Below, piece after piece: positions 36,476 through 48,535 of a stretch of DNA of 64,000 bases. This DNA is from Stictocephala bisonia (taxonomy: Eukaryota > Arthropoda > Insecta > Hemiptera > Membracidae): positions 1,862,616 through 1,926,615 of the forward strand of contig JAQJVL010000124.1 in assembly GCA_035578905.1 (NCBI GenBank), in the 5' to 3' direction. How positions within the stretch are numbered: position 1 is the first letter of the stretch; the number at the start of each line of letters is the position of its first letter. The position numbers and the translations under genes are program-made. A model generated the notes under the pieces. It was not told the origin of the DNA. It was given only the letters and a program-made list of their open reading frames with translations, and did no database searches.

Positions 36476-36535
36476 CACTCGATGAAGTGACAAGTTGTCT
36501 GAACTCCTACATAAGACTGTTAGATAGCAGCACAG
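36476..36535 (+). other. Possible 5' untranslated exon of SCYL2
   Basis: A very strong acceptor, with a long TC-rich tract ending CTCTCTCTCTACAG at 36475, is followed by 60 bases and a donor CAG|GTGATG at 36536. One frame is open across it (LDEVTSCLNSYIRLLDSSTG), but an in-frame TGA just before the SCYL2 start means it would be untranslated if joined to the next exon. It may equally belong to another transcript. Confidence 0.4.
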
Positions 36536-37374
36536 GTGATGGTCTGCTGCAAATTCATTGCTTAGGCCTGTCTGTTTGTTTTTATAGACAATACTAGTTC
36601 TGAAGATTTTAGCATACATTTTGGTACTAAAATAAGTGTTAGGGAATACTTTACTATGCAAATTTCACTGAGCAAAAATATTCGGCACTCATACAGCACC
36701 AGAAAAACCTTTTTTACTACTATTAACGGCAATGGAATTTGTTACTTGGTCTTCAAACTTTGTTAAGGAATAACAGACCAAAGCCCCCAAGCAAATTTAG
36801 AGTGGGCCTCCCAGATTTAGAACCCATGAAATATCGCATATGAGAAATAAATGCTAACACCTAGGCAAGCAAGAGGCTTATGACAGCCTTTTACTAACTT
36901 TGTATAAGTAAGTCCTATCGAAACCCTTTATGCACACCATGAATGCTAACAAAAATCACGCTATGAACTTGTAAAAAAATGATCTTAGCGTAACTAATTT
37001 AATACGAGTAAAACAAGTAGAACTAACGTAATGTCACATTTAAAAAAATGAAATATACTATTCTCAGATCTGAAGATTCAAGCTACGTAATAGTTTTAAT
37101 TTTTCATAACTATACTAAATTTGTGCTACGTGATGCTGACTTGTTTGTAATTTGTATAAACATCTACTGTGCTTAATATTAAGAAATTTGTAATTATATA
37201 GTTTATTTATATATTGTATAACATGGAAGATACACGAATAAAGCCAAATTGCCTTCAGGATATTTCATCATTGTTTTGTACAGAAATAATAACAGTCTAC
37301 TCCCATCATATTTTCAAAACTTGTATTGTTAAAGATATCTTGATTACTACAACATCTATCGTTGTATTTTGCAG
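36536..37374 (+). other. Probable intron upstream of the SCYL2 coding exon
   Basis: AT-rich, ending in the acceptor TTGTATTTTGCAG (AG at 37373-37374). Around 36770-36890 a minus-strand tRNA-like segment (GGGTTCTAAATC as B box) may be a decayed SINE. Confidence 0.4.
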
Positions 37375-37448
37375 GAGTCAGGGGGGCAGAGCCATTAGGC
37401 TGTTGAGATGTGGCATCACCTAGTCGTCTAGCGATGCCCGCTACAGCC

Positions 37449-37622
37449 ATGTTCTCAAACCTGAAGAGCCGCGTGGGGGGTGGAGGCAGCGGCGCAACCC
37501 CTCACAACCTGCTCGACCACAACCCCATCTCCCAGTACTTCGAGATCGGTAAGGTGGTGGCCAGCGCCGGGCCTGAGCACATCTGGAAGATTCACGATGC
37601 CTACCGAAAAAGTGACGGAAAG
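37449..37622 (+). CDS. SCYL2: SCY1-like protein 2, first coding exon (partial)
   Basis: Encodes 58 residues: MFSNLKSRV, a glycine-rich linker GGGGSG, then NPISQYFEIGKVVASAGPEH and WKIHDAYRKSDGK. The block NP-(I/V)-(S/T)..F(E/D)(I/V)G(K/R).(V/I)AS.G....WKI matches the start of the pseudokinase domain of SCYL2 (CVAK104), a clathrin- and AP2-binding protein of the trans-Golgi and endosomes. The normal glycine-loop spacing is absent, as usual in this family. The exon starts at 37375 after an AG acceptor and ends in phase 0 at AAG|GTAAGG. A TGA at 37404-37406 closes the frame upstream. ATG 37449 (GCCATG) was preferred; ATG 37434 would add five residues. The exon is much richer in GC than its surroundings. 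Family proteins are roughly 900 residues, so most of the gene lies beyond this window. The family call is from memory of the motif. Confidence 0.75.
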
Positions 37623-37984
37623 GTAAGGTCTGGTCTCATGTCTTTATTTGCCTTAACACTCAAGAAAATAATAAATATATAAGCTTACATAACATAAACT
37701 TGAGCACAAATCGGCGTGCGTGTCATTGAGAAAGTAGCAAGGTATGATATTCCGTTATCACATTCGGATAAGAACAAGGCAACCTGGCCTTGTTGTTCTT
37801 AAGAGACAACGGCCCAAACCCATTAGGCAAATTAATCAGAAACAAAGGAGTTCTAAATAAATTTCTAAAACGAAGCTTAAAAGACTTTGTACTTGATAAA
37901 GAAAATATATTTACCCAGTAAAAAGTTTGAAATTCATGACTAAGTTATCATCCCAAATTAGGTTCTTTATATTTTTTTATTTGA
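37623..37984 (+). other. Start of SCYL2 coding intron
   Basis: The donor GTAAGG at 37623 opens an intron. I found no later plus-strand exon continuing the kinase domain up to 64000, so it appears longer than 26 kb. This first part holds nothing else. Confidence 0.5.
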
Positions 37985-38200
37985 GCGTGTATGACATTAA
38001 AAAGTCAATTTGGCAGCTTTTGGCTTTGTGGACGGAGAACTGAAGGAAATGGCGTCAAAGTGAAATGTTTATCTTAACGTAGTCGCACATAGACTTTCTA
38101 TTGACATGAAGATCTAACAAATAATGAATGAGGTATTTAGAATAACAAGGGAAGTCAAAAGAATTTAAAGCAACAAATGTGGTAAATATCTAGTAACAAA
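37985..38200 (+). repeat. Intronic duplicated block, partial copy
   Basis: It contains AGTCAATTTGGCAGCTTTTG and GGAAATGGCGTCAAAGTGAA, matching 42935-43100 in the same orientation, then a piece (AGTCAAAAGAATTTAAAGCA) matching 43480 and 40455. This is probably the left end of the block that resumes at 40160. Confidence 0.65.
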
Positions 38201-39074
38201 CTAATGACATTAAGTTTCATTATAATAAAAAATTAATAAATAAATATCAAGCGTAAAACAATTAATTGTAGAATTAGCAAACATATATTTTTTTCAATTC
38301 ATTTCCTTGTGCCAGGATATACAATATAATTTAATTAAGAGTGTTTTTTATTTTTTTTAACGTAAACTTGACATTTTTAGTGATTGCATTTACAATAACA
38401 CATTTGGTTACACTAATAAATTATATTATTTTAGATTTTCATTACCTTTTATCAGTATATTTTCCTAGTTTTAATAAAATATATTTCAGGATTAGTTAAT
38501 CAGTTACGTGTATTGAGGCCCGTTTTAAACACGTCAGTCAACCATATCTTCATAATGAAAAAGGTTTCTCAAACACATCTATTACTTAAAAGAAGAATGA
38601 CACTTTTAACTAAAAAATTATTTTCAATCGAATGCCCTTTTGCATAAGTGAATCCCATCTTACGTAGAATAAAACAAAATATAATAATATATAAATGTTT
38701 TAATTTTACTTAATCGTGTCACAAAACCTACTAAAAGCTATTTAAACATATTTTATGTTGAAAATGTGTTCATGCAATAGGGTTCACAATACACAATATG
38801 GCGTGCTTCAAATATCGATTCTACTTGGAATGTTCGTTCTATTGTGAAAATGGCATTTACAAGTCAATCGACTTCGTTCTGCAGCTTTGCAGACTTTGCA
38901 TAAGCAGAAACTACACGCTGTTTGGGCTCAAGTGCACTTTATAAAATGAAAATTCTTTTTTCATTAAAGTAAAAATAATTTCAACTTCAGTCACTGTGAA
39001 GGGCCTAATCACCTTAACTTTTTTTACACTGATTTAAGTATATCTTCTTATTGTTAATGTTTATTATGTATCTC
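38201..39074. other. No supported gene
   Basis: AT-rich. It includes CATTTACAAGTCAATCGACTTC near 38850, another echo of the duplicated block. Confidence 0.4.
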
Positions 39075-39455
39075 TACGACGCCGATATTAGAGTTACATG
39101 AGAATATGAGGGGTGAATGAGCGTGATGAGATTAGATTACCGAATGTAGTCATTGTTACTAACTAAGGTCAACTGTTTTTCAGAAAGAGCTATTTGTTAA
39201 TATACCAGTAGCCAAGATAACTAATGGATCTACAGTTTTACGAGTAATCCGAACCACGTAGTATTGTCTGATATTCAGCTAAGTAACACGACTGACACTC
39301 AGTTCTCTTCCATACAGCATGCGAATCCTGACTAAAACCCAACACGGACACTCCAGACTTCTCAAGTTAAGTTCACGTTGATGGCAACCATTGAGCGGGT
39401 GCCATGCCATTATTAAGGTTATCTATCACCTACAATCTGAACAGAACTTTGTACC
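39075..39455 (-). repeat. Dispersed repeat family D, copy 2
   Basis: Reverse orientation. Blocks AATCCGAACCACGTAGTATT, AGAAAGAGCTATTTGTTAAT, CCCAACACGGACACTCC and TACAATCTGAACAGAACTTT correspond to copies at 17.9 and 63.7 kb read backwards. Confidence 0.75.
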
Positions 39456-39477
39456 CAAGCTGCTTGTACCACTAGAA

Positions 39478-39960
39478 TAAGAATAGAATAAGAATAAGAA
39501 TATATTTATTTTCTCGAAATATATACATAAAATACATATAATTACATTTAAACATAAAAAGGTTTCTTCTTAATTCTCTGTTAACAAAATAAAACCTATA
39601 CTACTAGAACAAAACCTTTCATAAATTACATATTTCAAGAAAATACTAGGACCTCCTAAGGCAATGCCTGTTTAAGAGGTTCCTTCTTTTCAAATAAATC
39701 TTAATATGCGCATGAGCAAATAATATTAATTTAAAATAAAAAATCCCAATTCTTCAAAATATAAACACTAATATAAAAACATAAATAGCTTAAACCTTAA
39801 CTCTAAATTTAATGTTATCCTAACCCTAACAGTATAGCTATATAATACAATTATAGGAACAAAATAAAAACGAAACAATGAAACTAGTGCCTACAGTTAC
39901 TGTTCTTGCAATGTGTTTGTTCTTAGTGTTCATATTTGACTTGTTTAGTCATGATTTTAA
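39478..39960 (-). mobile_element. Probable LINE 3' UTR and tail
   Basis: Read on the minus strand, a T-rich untranslated stretch contains GCATTGCCTTAGGAGGTCCT. It ends in GAGAAAATAAATATATTC and a (TTCTTA)n tail, the same layout as the end of the 7.1-kb LINE (GAGAAAATAAATATTTATTA). No RT coding is left. It lies between pieces of the duplicated block and so probably inserted there. Confidence 0.5.
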
Positions 39961-40159
39961 AGTTTAATATACTTTTAGCCATGTTTATAAATCTTGTTTG
40001 GTATTTTTCTAGACATAGTCCTTTATAATCAATTTAATGACCATTTTCAATACTGATGATTATATTACTATTTCTAGGGTGTAACATCACAATAAACTGC
40101 ACAACAGTTTTAAAATAGTTTATCTCCCAATGTTGTAGTGTGCACATTCTTCCTAATTC

Positions 40160-42100
40160 TTATTTTAAGGGGTGAAGAACATAGTTAAACACATAAAAAA
40201 AAAAAAAAACTGAGTAGAAACAAGCGAGTTAAAATTCACAAAACAAATTATTTTAAATGTAATGGTGTGTTAGGCTCTGGTTCAAGGGTATAAATCCGTT
40301 CTAACACTTTAAATATGAAACATTTTGTATGTACTTTTGTAAAAAGTGTCTTTATATAATTTCAGTTATTTAGTTCTAATCCTCCAGTCTTTTTCGTTTA
40401 AACTGTGAGTAATTGTATTTCAGTGAGCAGTTGTTGATTCATTTAAATGGTAGTCAGAAGAATTTGAAGCAAAAAGTATCGCAGCAAAAAATCACCAATT
40501 CAATTACTGCTCAGAGTCTTGCTTATTTAGAACTCTCTTTGTAACAAAGTTGGATTAAATGGTTTGGATATTATTTGATATTTTTTTCGTTTTGCGTTGA
40601 CTGTAACGTCATTTTAAGTAATTAATAATTACATTATATCCGCTTGAAAACAGTTACCAACGTAAGGCATTGCCAACCAAACAATTACAAATATAAAGAT
40701 GTATACGTATAGTTATGAGTTTTGTTCATTTTAAGGGTTTTCAGTGTAAATAAACCGTATCAAATATTATTAAAAACATATTAAGAAAGATTACTTACTA
40801 TAAGTTAGTAATGTCGAATGGAATTGAAATATTTATTAAAAGTATTTACACGTATAAACAAAAGTCAAAGTAAAATTTTCTTTTATGTTTTTCAAAACAT
40901 CGCTTCTTAAAAGAATACTTCCAAAAATAATGCTTTTCAATGGACTGCTTTTCAAAAGTATCCTTCTCAAAATATTGCTTTTTTATTTTCATCAAACATA
41001 ATAGTTTGCTTGAAACATATTTATACTTAATAAGTAATGTAGGTTTACCATATTGTTCTTTTATAAGTGTGTTTTCGTACTTCATGTACAACTGTGCCCT
41101 TGTTTGATTCTAACTGTTTTTGTTATAATTTGTTGGTTGGATCTTTAGTTGAAGAACAAATATTCAGTTATTTTACTTAACACTAATATTACTACAAAAT
41201 AAAAACTATATAGCACCGTGCAATATTTTTTGTATTAATAATTTCTACAGCTTATTTCTCAATATTTATCTTTAATATTTCAAGCTCTTTTTGAATAGCT
41301 AAGTGTGATCAAGTAGTAAAATTTAAGGTAATTTAAAGGAATATAAACTTTTCCCAAGTCGTAATGTCAGAGTTGGCAAAAGCCAGAGAGAAGTAATGAC
41401 GACTGGCCTAAGACCAATAGCCCTTAAGGATATTTCAGACCTTATCACCATCATTATCACCCCTCCCCCCACCATGGGGCACAGATCCAACAAATTGTCT
41501 ATTTGCTCTTAAAAGCACTTGGCTTCGTAACGATGCCTCGTAAGGACATTAGTCTTATTTTTCTCCCCACTAGAATAATCTGATGTTTTTTCCTATGGTT
41601 TTGTTTGTGTTTTTGAAAATATAGTGTTCTTTTTCTAATGATATTGTTCTAAAAAATGACAAGAAATATTTTTGCTCGTGGTTCCACTACAATTCATTTC
41701 TCAAGTCCTAAAAAGAAAATAAATAAAAAAACAATATTTTAATTATTACATTTTCATTTGATCAGATATGAGCATTTCACTAAATTTATCAAACTGTACT
41801 GAGTCACTATTCGGTCACACATCCTTAGTCCTAAGAAACTTTCACTATATCTGACTCTACCATTCCCTTCCTGTGTAATGCGACAGGATATTTCACTTAA
41901 TACTTCATGCAGACCACGTCCCCAACCAACCAACCGTCCTTATTGCAAACTATCTGCTGAGCACGATGTCCTATAAATTCACCCTCAGGCAACTTTCAAC
42001 AAAACTCTTAAATTGGGCATTACTCTGCAAGGATCATACAACAATATTTTACAATTTCCATTGATTTGTGCACAGTTATAGAAATTACTGCAAATTATGT
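40160..42100 (+). repeat. Intronic duplicated block, copy 1
   Basis: Collinear with 43230-45120 at a distance of about 3 kb. Shared landmarks in order: CAGTTATTTAGTTCTA, CATTTAAATGGTAGTCA, AATTACATTATATCC-like, TTCTCAAA(A/C)(A/C)A, GAAGTAATGACG.CTGGCC, TATCACCCCTCCCCCCACCA, CCAACCAACCAACCG and CTGCTGAGCACG. The copies differ at very many positions, so the event is old. No frame is conserved across both copies. Confidence 0.8.
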
Positions 42101-42929
42101 TTTCTCGTCTATTATTGCATACAGCTTCTAAAGAGTTATTTTGGTTGGTTTTTCATAACAATTTTCATCATTCTCTTCTTAAAAGTGTATACATTGTTTT
42201 AATTAAAATATAAATAAAGATACGTACAGTTAATATAGCATTTAGGATCACCAACTCGTGGCTAAGAATGGAAAAAATACTTCTTTTGAGTTTAAAAAAC
42301 AACAAATCCTAGTGCAAGGAAGAAATTACGATATTTTGGGTTTATTTATACTCCCTAAGCCCCCTTCCCAGTTATCATGTGATCAAAAACTACTTTTTCT
42401 CCACACACAGAGTAATATTCCAAATCTTGCTCTAGACTCTAGAGCATACAAAACTGAACAAATTCCTAATAATCACCCTCAAAAAAGTTATATAATTTCT
42501 ATAGAATAGTTTAGTCGAAAGTATAAATTAGATATTAATATAATAATTTTGAAAATAATGGCAGATGAAAAAGATAAAGTCAAAATGATATTTATAATTT
42601 TGCTATATATTTATAAACACGAATAAACAAAAAATGTCACTAAAACGGTTACGCTATAGAAACCAATTTTTCTCACTTAAAAGTCAATATTTTACTTAAA
42701 ACTGTGTTACTGAATCTCGAATCATAAGCTGGTGTGTAACGAATAAAAAAACAAAATTATTGATAATTGTTACATATACCAAATACGTAAAACTGAATGT
42801 TACGTCGTTCTTCACATCTGTTCATGAATCTCAATCAATTTTACAAACAGATTTGAGATTTGATTAAGAAAATATTTTCATCCAATTCTAAGTTGAAAAC
42901 CGGAGAAAAAGTTATTATCCCAAATTCGT
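42101..42929. other. Spacer between duplicated blocks
   Basis: AT-rich. An 83-codon plus-strand frame (42258-42509) has no recognisable domain. Confidence 0.4.
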
Positions 42930-45120
42930 TTCTCTCTGGTTTTATTTTGAGCGTTGATGACATTTACAAGTCAATTTGGCTGCTTTTGGCTTTGCAAACG
43001 AAGGCTTTGCAACGAACTTAAGGAAATGGCGTCAAAATGAAAAGTTTATCTTATTTAGTTGTATATAGCCTTTCCATTGACATTTTGATCTAATCAGTAG
43101 GAATGTGGTGGTTGTTCAGTGTCTAGTTAAAAATGATAAAATAACGTTTTTTTAAATGATAAATTTTTCCTAAGCTAGGAAACTGTTTTATTTAATGGGG
43201 GTTTTGCTTACCGTACTCAAAGACATGGAGAAAATTCAAAGTATAAACATGAGAATTTGAAATTCACAAACAAATGAGTTTTGATGTAAGAGCAGGTGGC
43301 TATGGGTCAAGAGCTTGTTGGACCTTACATCCTAAACATAAATCTATTTTGTATGTACTATTGTTAAAGAAGTATTTATGACATTTCAGTTATTTAGTTC
43401 TAGCCCTTCAGACTTTTTCCGTTTAATCCGTGAGTAATTGTATTTAAGACGAATGCAGTTGTTAACTCATTTAAATGGTAGTCAAAAGAATTTAAATCAA
43501 CAAATGTCGCAGCAAAAAACTACCAATTTAATTATTGCTCAGATTATTGTTTTTTTAGAACTCTCTTTATAACAAATTTTAGTAAAATGGTTTAAATTTA
43601 CTATCATGTTTTTTGTATTTCATCGCGTTGAATTTAACGTCATTTTCGTACTTAATAATTATATTTTATCCAATTGAAAAAAGTAATCCAAACAATTAAA
43701 ATTGTAAAGATTTTGTTCAGTTTATGGTTTGTAAGTGTAAAATTAAACTCATAAAAGATTAATAAAGGAAAAAAGTTAAAAAAAGAGTATTTAAAATACA
43801 TAAGTAAAGAATACTGTAAATTTAATTGAAATATTATTTATTAAAAGTAAATGCCATTTTGAGTCAAAGTCAAACATCCTCTTCTATTTTTCAAAACAAT
43901 GCTTTATAAGAGAATGCTTTTCAAAAGAATCCTTCTCAAACAATATTTTTCTATTTTCGTCTATATATAATATTTTATATAGAATATATAATATATAAAA
44001 TATTATATATTCTATAATATTTTGTTTGAAACAGAGTCTATAAGTATTGAAGGTTTACCATATGGGACTTCATAAGGGTGTTTTCGTACAATATGTAGAC
44101 TCGTAACTTTTTTAATATTCCTGTTTTTTTAAATTTTATTTTATTTTGCATTCGTAGCTGAATAAATATATTGAAAGCTAATTTAGTTGTTTGTAGTATT
44201 ATTAAGAACTGTAAACTATTCAGCAAGTTGCAATTTTTTTAGGTAAGATTTTCAGAGCGTGTTTTCTCCATATTTGTCCTTAATATTTCACGCATTGTGA
44301 AAAGCCTTATTGTGAACACGTTGTACAGTATATGGTAATTTCAAGGATTATAAACTCTTCTTCAGTTATAAAGTCAGTATTTTTATACGGCCAAGCCTCA
44401 GAGGGAAGTAATGACGGCTGGCCGAAGGCCAATGTAGCCCCTTGTGGGTATTTCAGATTGATCACTATCATTATCACCCCTCCCCCCACCATAAGGCACA
44501 GAACCAACAAAATGTCTACTTGCTCTTAATAAACGTTTGGATTCATAACGATGTCTCTTAAGGACGTTAAACTCTTGTTACTCCCCTATTATAATTGATT
44601 ACTAGCATAATCTGTTGTCTTTTGTTGTGAAAATATAGTGTTCTTTTTATGTAAATTATATTTGTATAAAAACACAGAATATAATTGTTTCTCTAGGTCC
44701 TAATTAAAGACCACTATTGTTCATCAAACAAGTCCTAAATATAAAATAATACTATATTTTAGTCATTACATATCGAAGAAGAACACTGTACTGATGTCAT
44801 AAACCTGTACCGAGTAAATACACAGTCACACACAAATAGTTCTAATACATTTTCATTACATTTGACACTAAGTTGAACTAAGTTCTACCCCCATGTAATG
44901 TCACAAGACCTTTCACTTAATACTTTATGCAGGTCAGGTCTCCAACCAACCAACCGCCCTTGTTGCGAGCTGTCTGCTGAGCACGCTGTCCTATCAAAAC
45001 AACCTCCGGTGACTCTCTACTGAGCCATCGACTTGGGCATTTCTCTTCAGAAACTAAGCAAAAATATTTTACGGTTTCTATTGGTTTTTTCTCTTTTATT
45101 CTTGTATAGAATCTCGGAAT
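42930..45120 (+). repeat. Intronic duplicated block, copy 2
   Basis: The uninterrupted version of the block. Its first 170 bases match 37985-38160 and the rest match 40160-42100. A minus-strand frame (44307-44510, containing YPQGATLAFGQPSLLPSEAW) is not open in copy 1, so coding is unlikely today, though the block may be a relic of a transposon. Confidence 0.8.
43978..44024. repeat. AT-only hairpin
   Basis: TATATAGAATATATAATAT is followed closely by its reverse complement. It is a strong AT cruciform-type sequence. Confidence 0.6.
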
Positions 45121-45353
45121 AATTAGTTTAGTTTTTGTCTATTTTATTTATTTTTTTTTTACTTTCTATCTTGCTCTTCTCAAATTAAAACTGTAAAAAA
45201 TATCCATTATTAATTAGGCCTATGCCTATAAAATAGTCCACTATTTTTGTGAAAACATTTTTTTAAGTAGATAAACATGCAGACAAAACTTTTTAATATT
45301 TAAAAGTATTATAATCTTATCGATATATTAGACGATTATCAATAATACTATCA

Positions 45354-45356
<3 letters not shown>

Positions 45357-45395
<39 letters not shown>

Positions 45396-45440
45396 AAATA
45401 TTATATATATATATATATATATAATATTTAATAATATATT
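45357..45440. repeat. (TA)n with palindromic arms
   Basis: Two TA runs flank TTATTAAATATTA. The outer TAATAT/ATATTA segments make the whole 80-base stretch self-complementary. Confidence 0.85.
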
Positions 45441-45544
45441 AATTATACAATTAGTATAAATTAATAATATTATCAATAATAATTCCCGAAATTATGTTAT
45501 ATAACTATTGATTTTATATATACACAGATCGATTTATTATCTGA

Positions 45545-45660
45545 TTCTGAATAATGTGTCTCCAAATATCAGCTGTTTTGAGGTCCAGTAGTGGAGCGCT
45601 ATTGTAGTTCCACGTAAATGTAAAGCAGTTTGAACCATCTGTAGCAGACCTCACTAACTA
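45545..45660 (-). repeat. Dispersed repeat family E, copy 1
   Basis: AAATATCAGCTGTTTTGAGG through CCTCACTAACTA is the diverged reverse complement of 48984-49105. It includes GTAGTTCCACGTAAATGTAA. Non-coding. Confidence 0.75.
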
Positions 45661-45699
45661 ATCAAGACAGAGTAAGGGGTAAAATCTGTATAGTATAAG

Positions 45700-45800
45700 G
45701 TGGTAAAACCAGTGATAAAACAAGCTGGAATTCGAACTTGCCCTTTCTTCAACTCAAGATGGAAGTCCTGACGCCTTAAACTGCTTGGCCACCGGCTCTT
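45700..45800 (-). mobile_element. tRNA-like SINE head
   Basis: On the minus strand GCCGGTGGCCAAGCAGTTTA (A box, like tRNA-Leu/Ser) is followed by AAGTTCGAATTCC (B box) at tRNA spacing. There is no matching acceptor stem. A SINE or a decayed tRNA copy. Confidence 0.5.
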
Positions 45801-47489
45801 CTTCTTTATATTTTATGTATACCTAGAGGGCTGAAAGAGGACTTAAACTTAGAATTAACTTAAAGACATGTAAGTGATATCTACCATAGAAGAGTATGTT
45901 TAAAAAAATGTTCGCATTGTATTTATTTACGATTACTTGCTAAAATACAAATTTACCTCAAAAAGTTGGTTCCATAAACATTAATATTTTAGAGTAATAA
46001 ACAAATTTTAGACAGTATTAAAAACGGTTCGAATCAAGATTCAAATAAAAGAGGATGGATTTAATTTCATTTGCTAGTGAACAGGTCATGAGAATCACAA
46101 AACTATACTTGGGATTCTCTTAGATTTCAGACGTCGGAAATAGTTTGGGCTTATTTTAACACGAGTATGAATGAATGATGTACATGGTGTTACATGGTGA
46201 ATGAATGGCACAAACATTCCTATAAAACGAAAGATCTAACTAAGTAATATAATACAAGCTATTATTATAACATTATTTATCGAATATATCACAAGTTTAC
46301 TAACGTTTCTCCTTAGTAGAACGTATTACTAACCAAGGATAGTAAAAGTAACGTTTCACTATTCAGGGTGAAAGTCATCAAGTATTACAGTTTTCTCTTT
46401 ACGTCTCTCTAGAGAAACATTCGCACATGACTCGGTCACCAATGATATATGCAATGATCAGCGTGTCACAGGTTTCACTATAAAGCAATAAACGTTTCAA
46501 CTGTGACTGATAAATACCGTAGCTGTCTGTCATGTTGTCACCTTGCTGTACAACTCAATGAAATGTCATATTTCGGAAATTGTATTTACAATATTGCATT
46601 GTACTATTTCGTCGTGAGGAAACGACATTCCCAACATTCTTTTGTAATAAAATAATGTGCATAGATGGACAAAAAAGTGGTTTAAAATGAATAAGAATGC
46701 TTGGTTACTTATATAAATTAATAACATTTTGAATAACTATCGTTATTTTATAAGAGATATGTTCCCAATTTTATTCATTTCAGAATTGGCTCTTATAAAA
46801 AAACGCTGTTGTTCATTCACAACTATTGACTATTACCAAATATGGCTTGTATTATTGCATTTAAACGTTTAGAAGTTAAACCACTCCGAGTCCTCAATAT
46901 TGAAAGTGCTTCAATTTCATTATTGTTGTTTATTATTTATTGTACTTTATTATATTTGCTTATTATTGTTGGTTATTATTAATGTTGTGTTTTGATATCT
47001 GACACAATTGCATGTTATTTGTAGACACACAGTTTAATTACGTTTTTGTAAGTCGTAATAATTTTTCTTGCTAAAATATTACGTTTTTTTTCACCACAGA
47101 CAATAAAGGAACAGATGTCACTTTATTATGGCCGTTAGGAACGCCTCATTGTCAAATATAAATATATTAAAAATAATGCTCATCCAAATAAATTATTAGT
47201 CATAATTACTACGTTTATCCTGAAAGACTTTAGAGGAATAAAAGAGGGACTGGCCCTGCCAAAAAAAAAAAAAAAAAAAAATAATAAATAAATAAAAAAA
47301 GACATATTTAGCACACTATTAGATACGGCCTATGTTTATTACTTCTCTGTGTTAAGACTGATCAGAGATGAAAAAGTCATCTGAGGATTCTAGGTCAAGT
47401 GACGACTTTTTTAATGTGTTTGTAAAGATTCCGTTAGGTCGTAGGGAAAGAAAAAGTGTACAATTCAGTTGAGAGTGAGAGAGTTCGTT
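45801..47489. other. No supported gene
   Basis: AT-rich, with an A-run of about 23 bases near 47260 preceded by AGGGACTGGCCCTGCC, which may be the end of a poly(A)-tailed retro-insert. Confidence 0.4.
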
Positions 47490-48535
47490 AAAAGGAAATT
47501 ACTACTGTCGGTGCAGAAATTACGTGCACCCGAGTTTGAAGGATGTTATCTAAGAAATTTAGAGGCCTAAGAAAAAATCTAATCACATCATATTTTTCCT
47601 CGTTAAATATCGTGTTATGAAATATGTATTCTAAAATTGTATTACAAGTTCTAACAATTTTTATCCTAGCTATAACAAAAAGGTACCGGAATGTTAATTT
47701 GTTTTCACTGTACATCATGTTTACACCGTTATTAGTGAAAAGCCTATTAGTTTATCACATTTATATTTTAATAACTGGTTGTTAGAAAGATTTTGTATGA
47801 GTTTGATCAATTTTAGAATGTCAACTTTTCGAGAGAAAAAGTTCTTCTCAATACCCTGGAACATTGTTTTCTCAGCTTCTGGAGGTTGTAAAATTAATTA
47901 CTTGGCCTTGTTGTAATCCTCATGATATGTATGGTTACGATGGATTACTTTCATATGTGTAAGTAAATACGGTGACTTTAAATTGATTTAAATCAATTTA
48001 AATTTATAAATATAAATGTATTGTAAATATATTAAAATCAATATAAATTCACTGCTTTTACTTAAACGTATTAAAGTAATCCATCGTAACTATAAATATC
48101 ATAAGGATTACAACAAGGCCAAGTAATTAATTTTAAAACCTTCAGAAGCTGAGAAAACAATGTTTGATGGAATTGATAAGAACTTTTTTCTCGAAAAGTT
48201 AAGAGATCTAAAGTTGATAAAACCTAAACAAAACTTTCCTAACAACCACGTATTAAAATATTAATGTGATAAATTAATGGGGTTTTAAGTAATAACATGT
48301 AAATGTGATGTACAGTGAATTACAATTTCAGTCCCTTTTTTGTTCCAACTAGGATACACAATTTTTAAACTTGTAATAAAACTTCAAAATACAAATGTCA
48401 TAACGTACAGTTAAACGAAGAAAACAAGGGTATCATTTGATTCTACGTGGGATTCTTAGTTCCTTAGAAAACAACCACCAAACTTGGGTGCACATAATTT
48501 CTACGCCGACAGTAAACGAAAAAAAATGATGGAAG
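47490..48535. mobile_element. ~1-kb diverged hairpin (foldback)
   Basis: The left arm 47490-48015 is the diverged reverse complement of 48025-48535 with almost no spacer. Matching landmarks (left / right read in reverse): ACTGTCGG.G.AGAAATTA, GTGCACCC.AGTTTG, TGTATTCTAAAATT.TATTAC, TTTATCACATT.ATATTTTAAT, GGTTGTTAG.AA, AACTTTTCGAGA, CATTGTTTTCTCAGCTTCTG, AATTAATTACTTGGCCTTGT and ACGATGGATTACTTT. A 76-codon minus-strand frame (47488-47718) lies in the left arm and is not obviously preserved in the right. Either a foldback transposon or an old inverted duplication. Confidence 0.85.

Noticed and set aside
37214..37423. 69-codon plus-strand frame just before the SCYL2 exon
   Set aside because: It crosses the acceptor at 37373-37374 and lies in a different frame from the SCYL2 peptide.
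42258..42509. 83-codon plus-strand frame between the duplicated blocks
   Set aside because: No domain, signal or splice support; lysine- and asparagine-rich, as expected from AT-rich chance frames.
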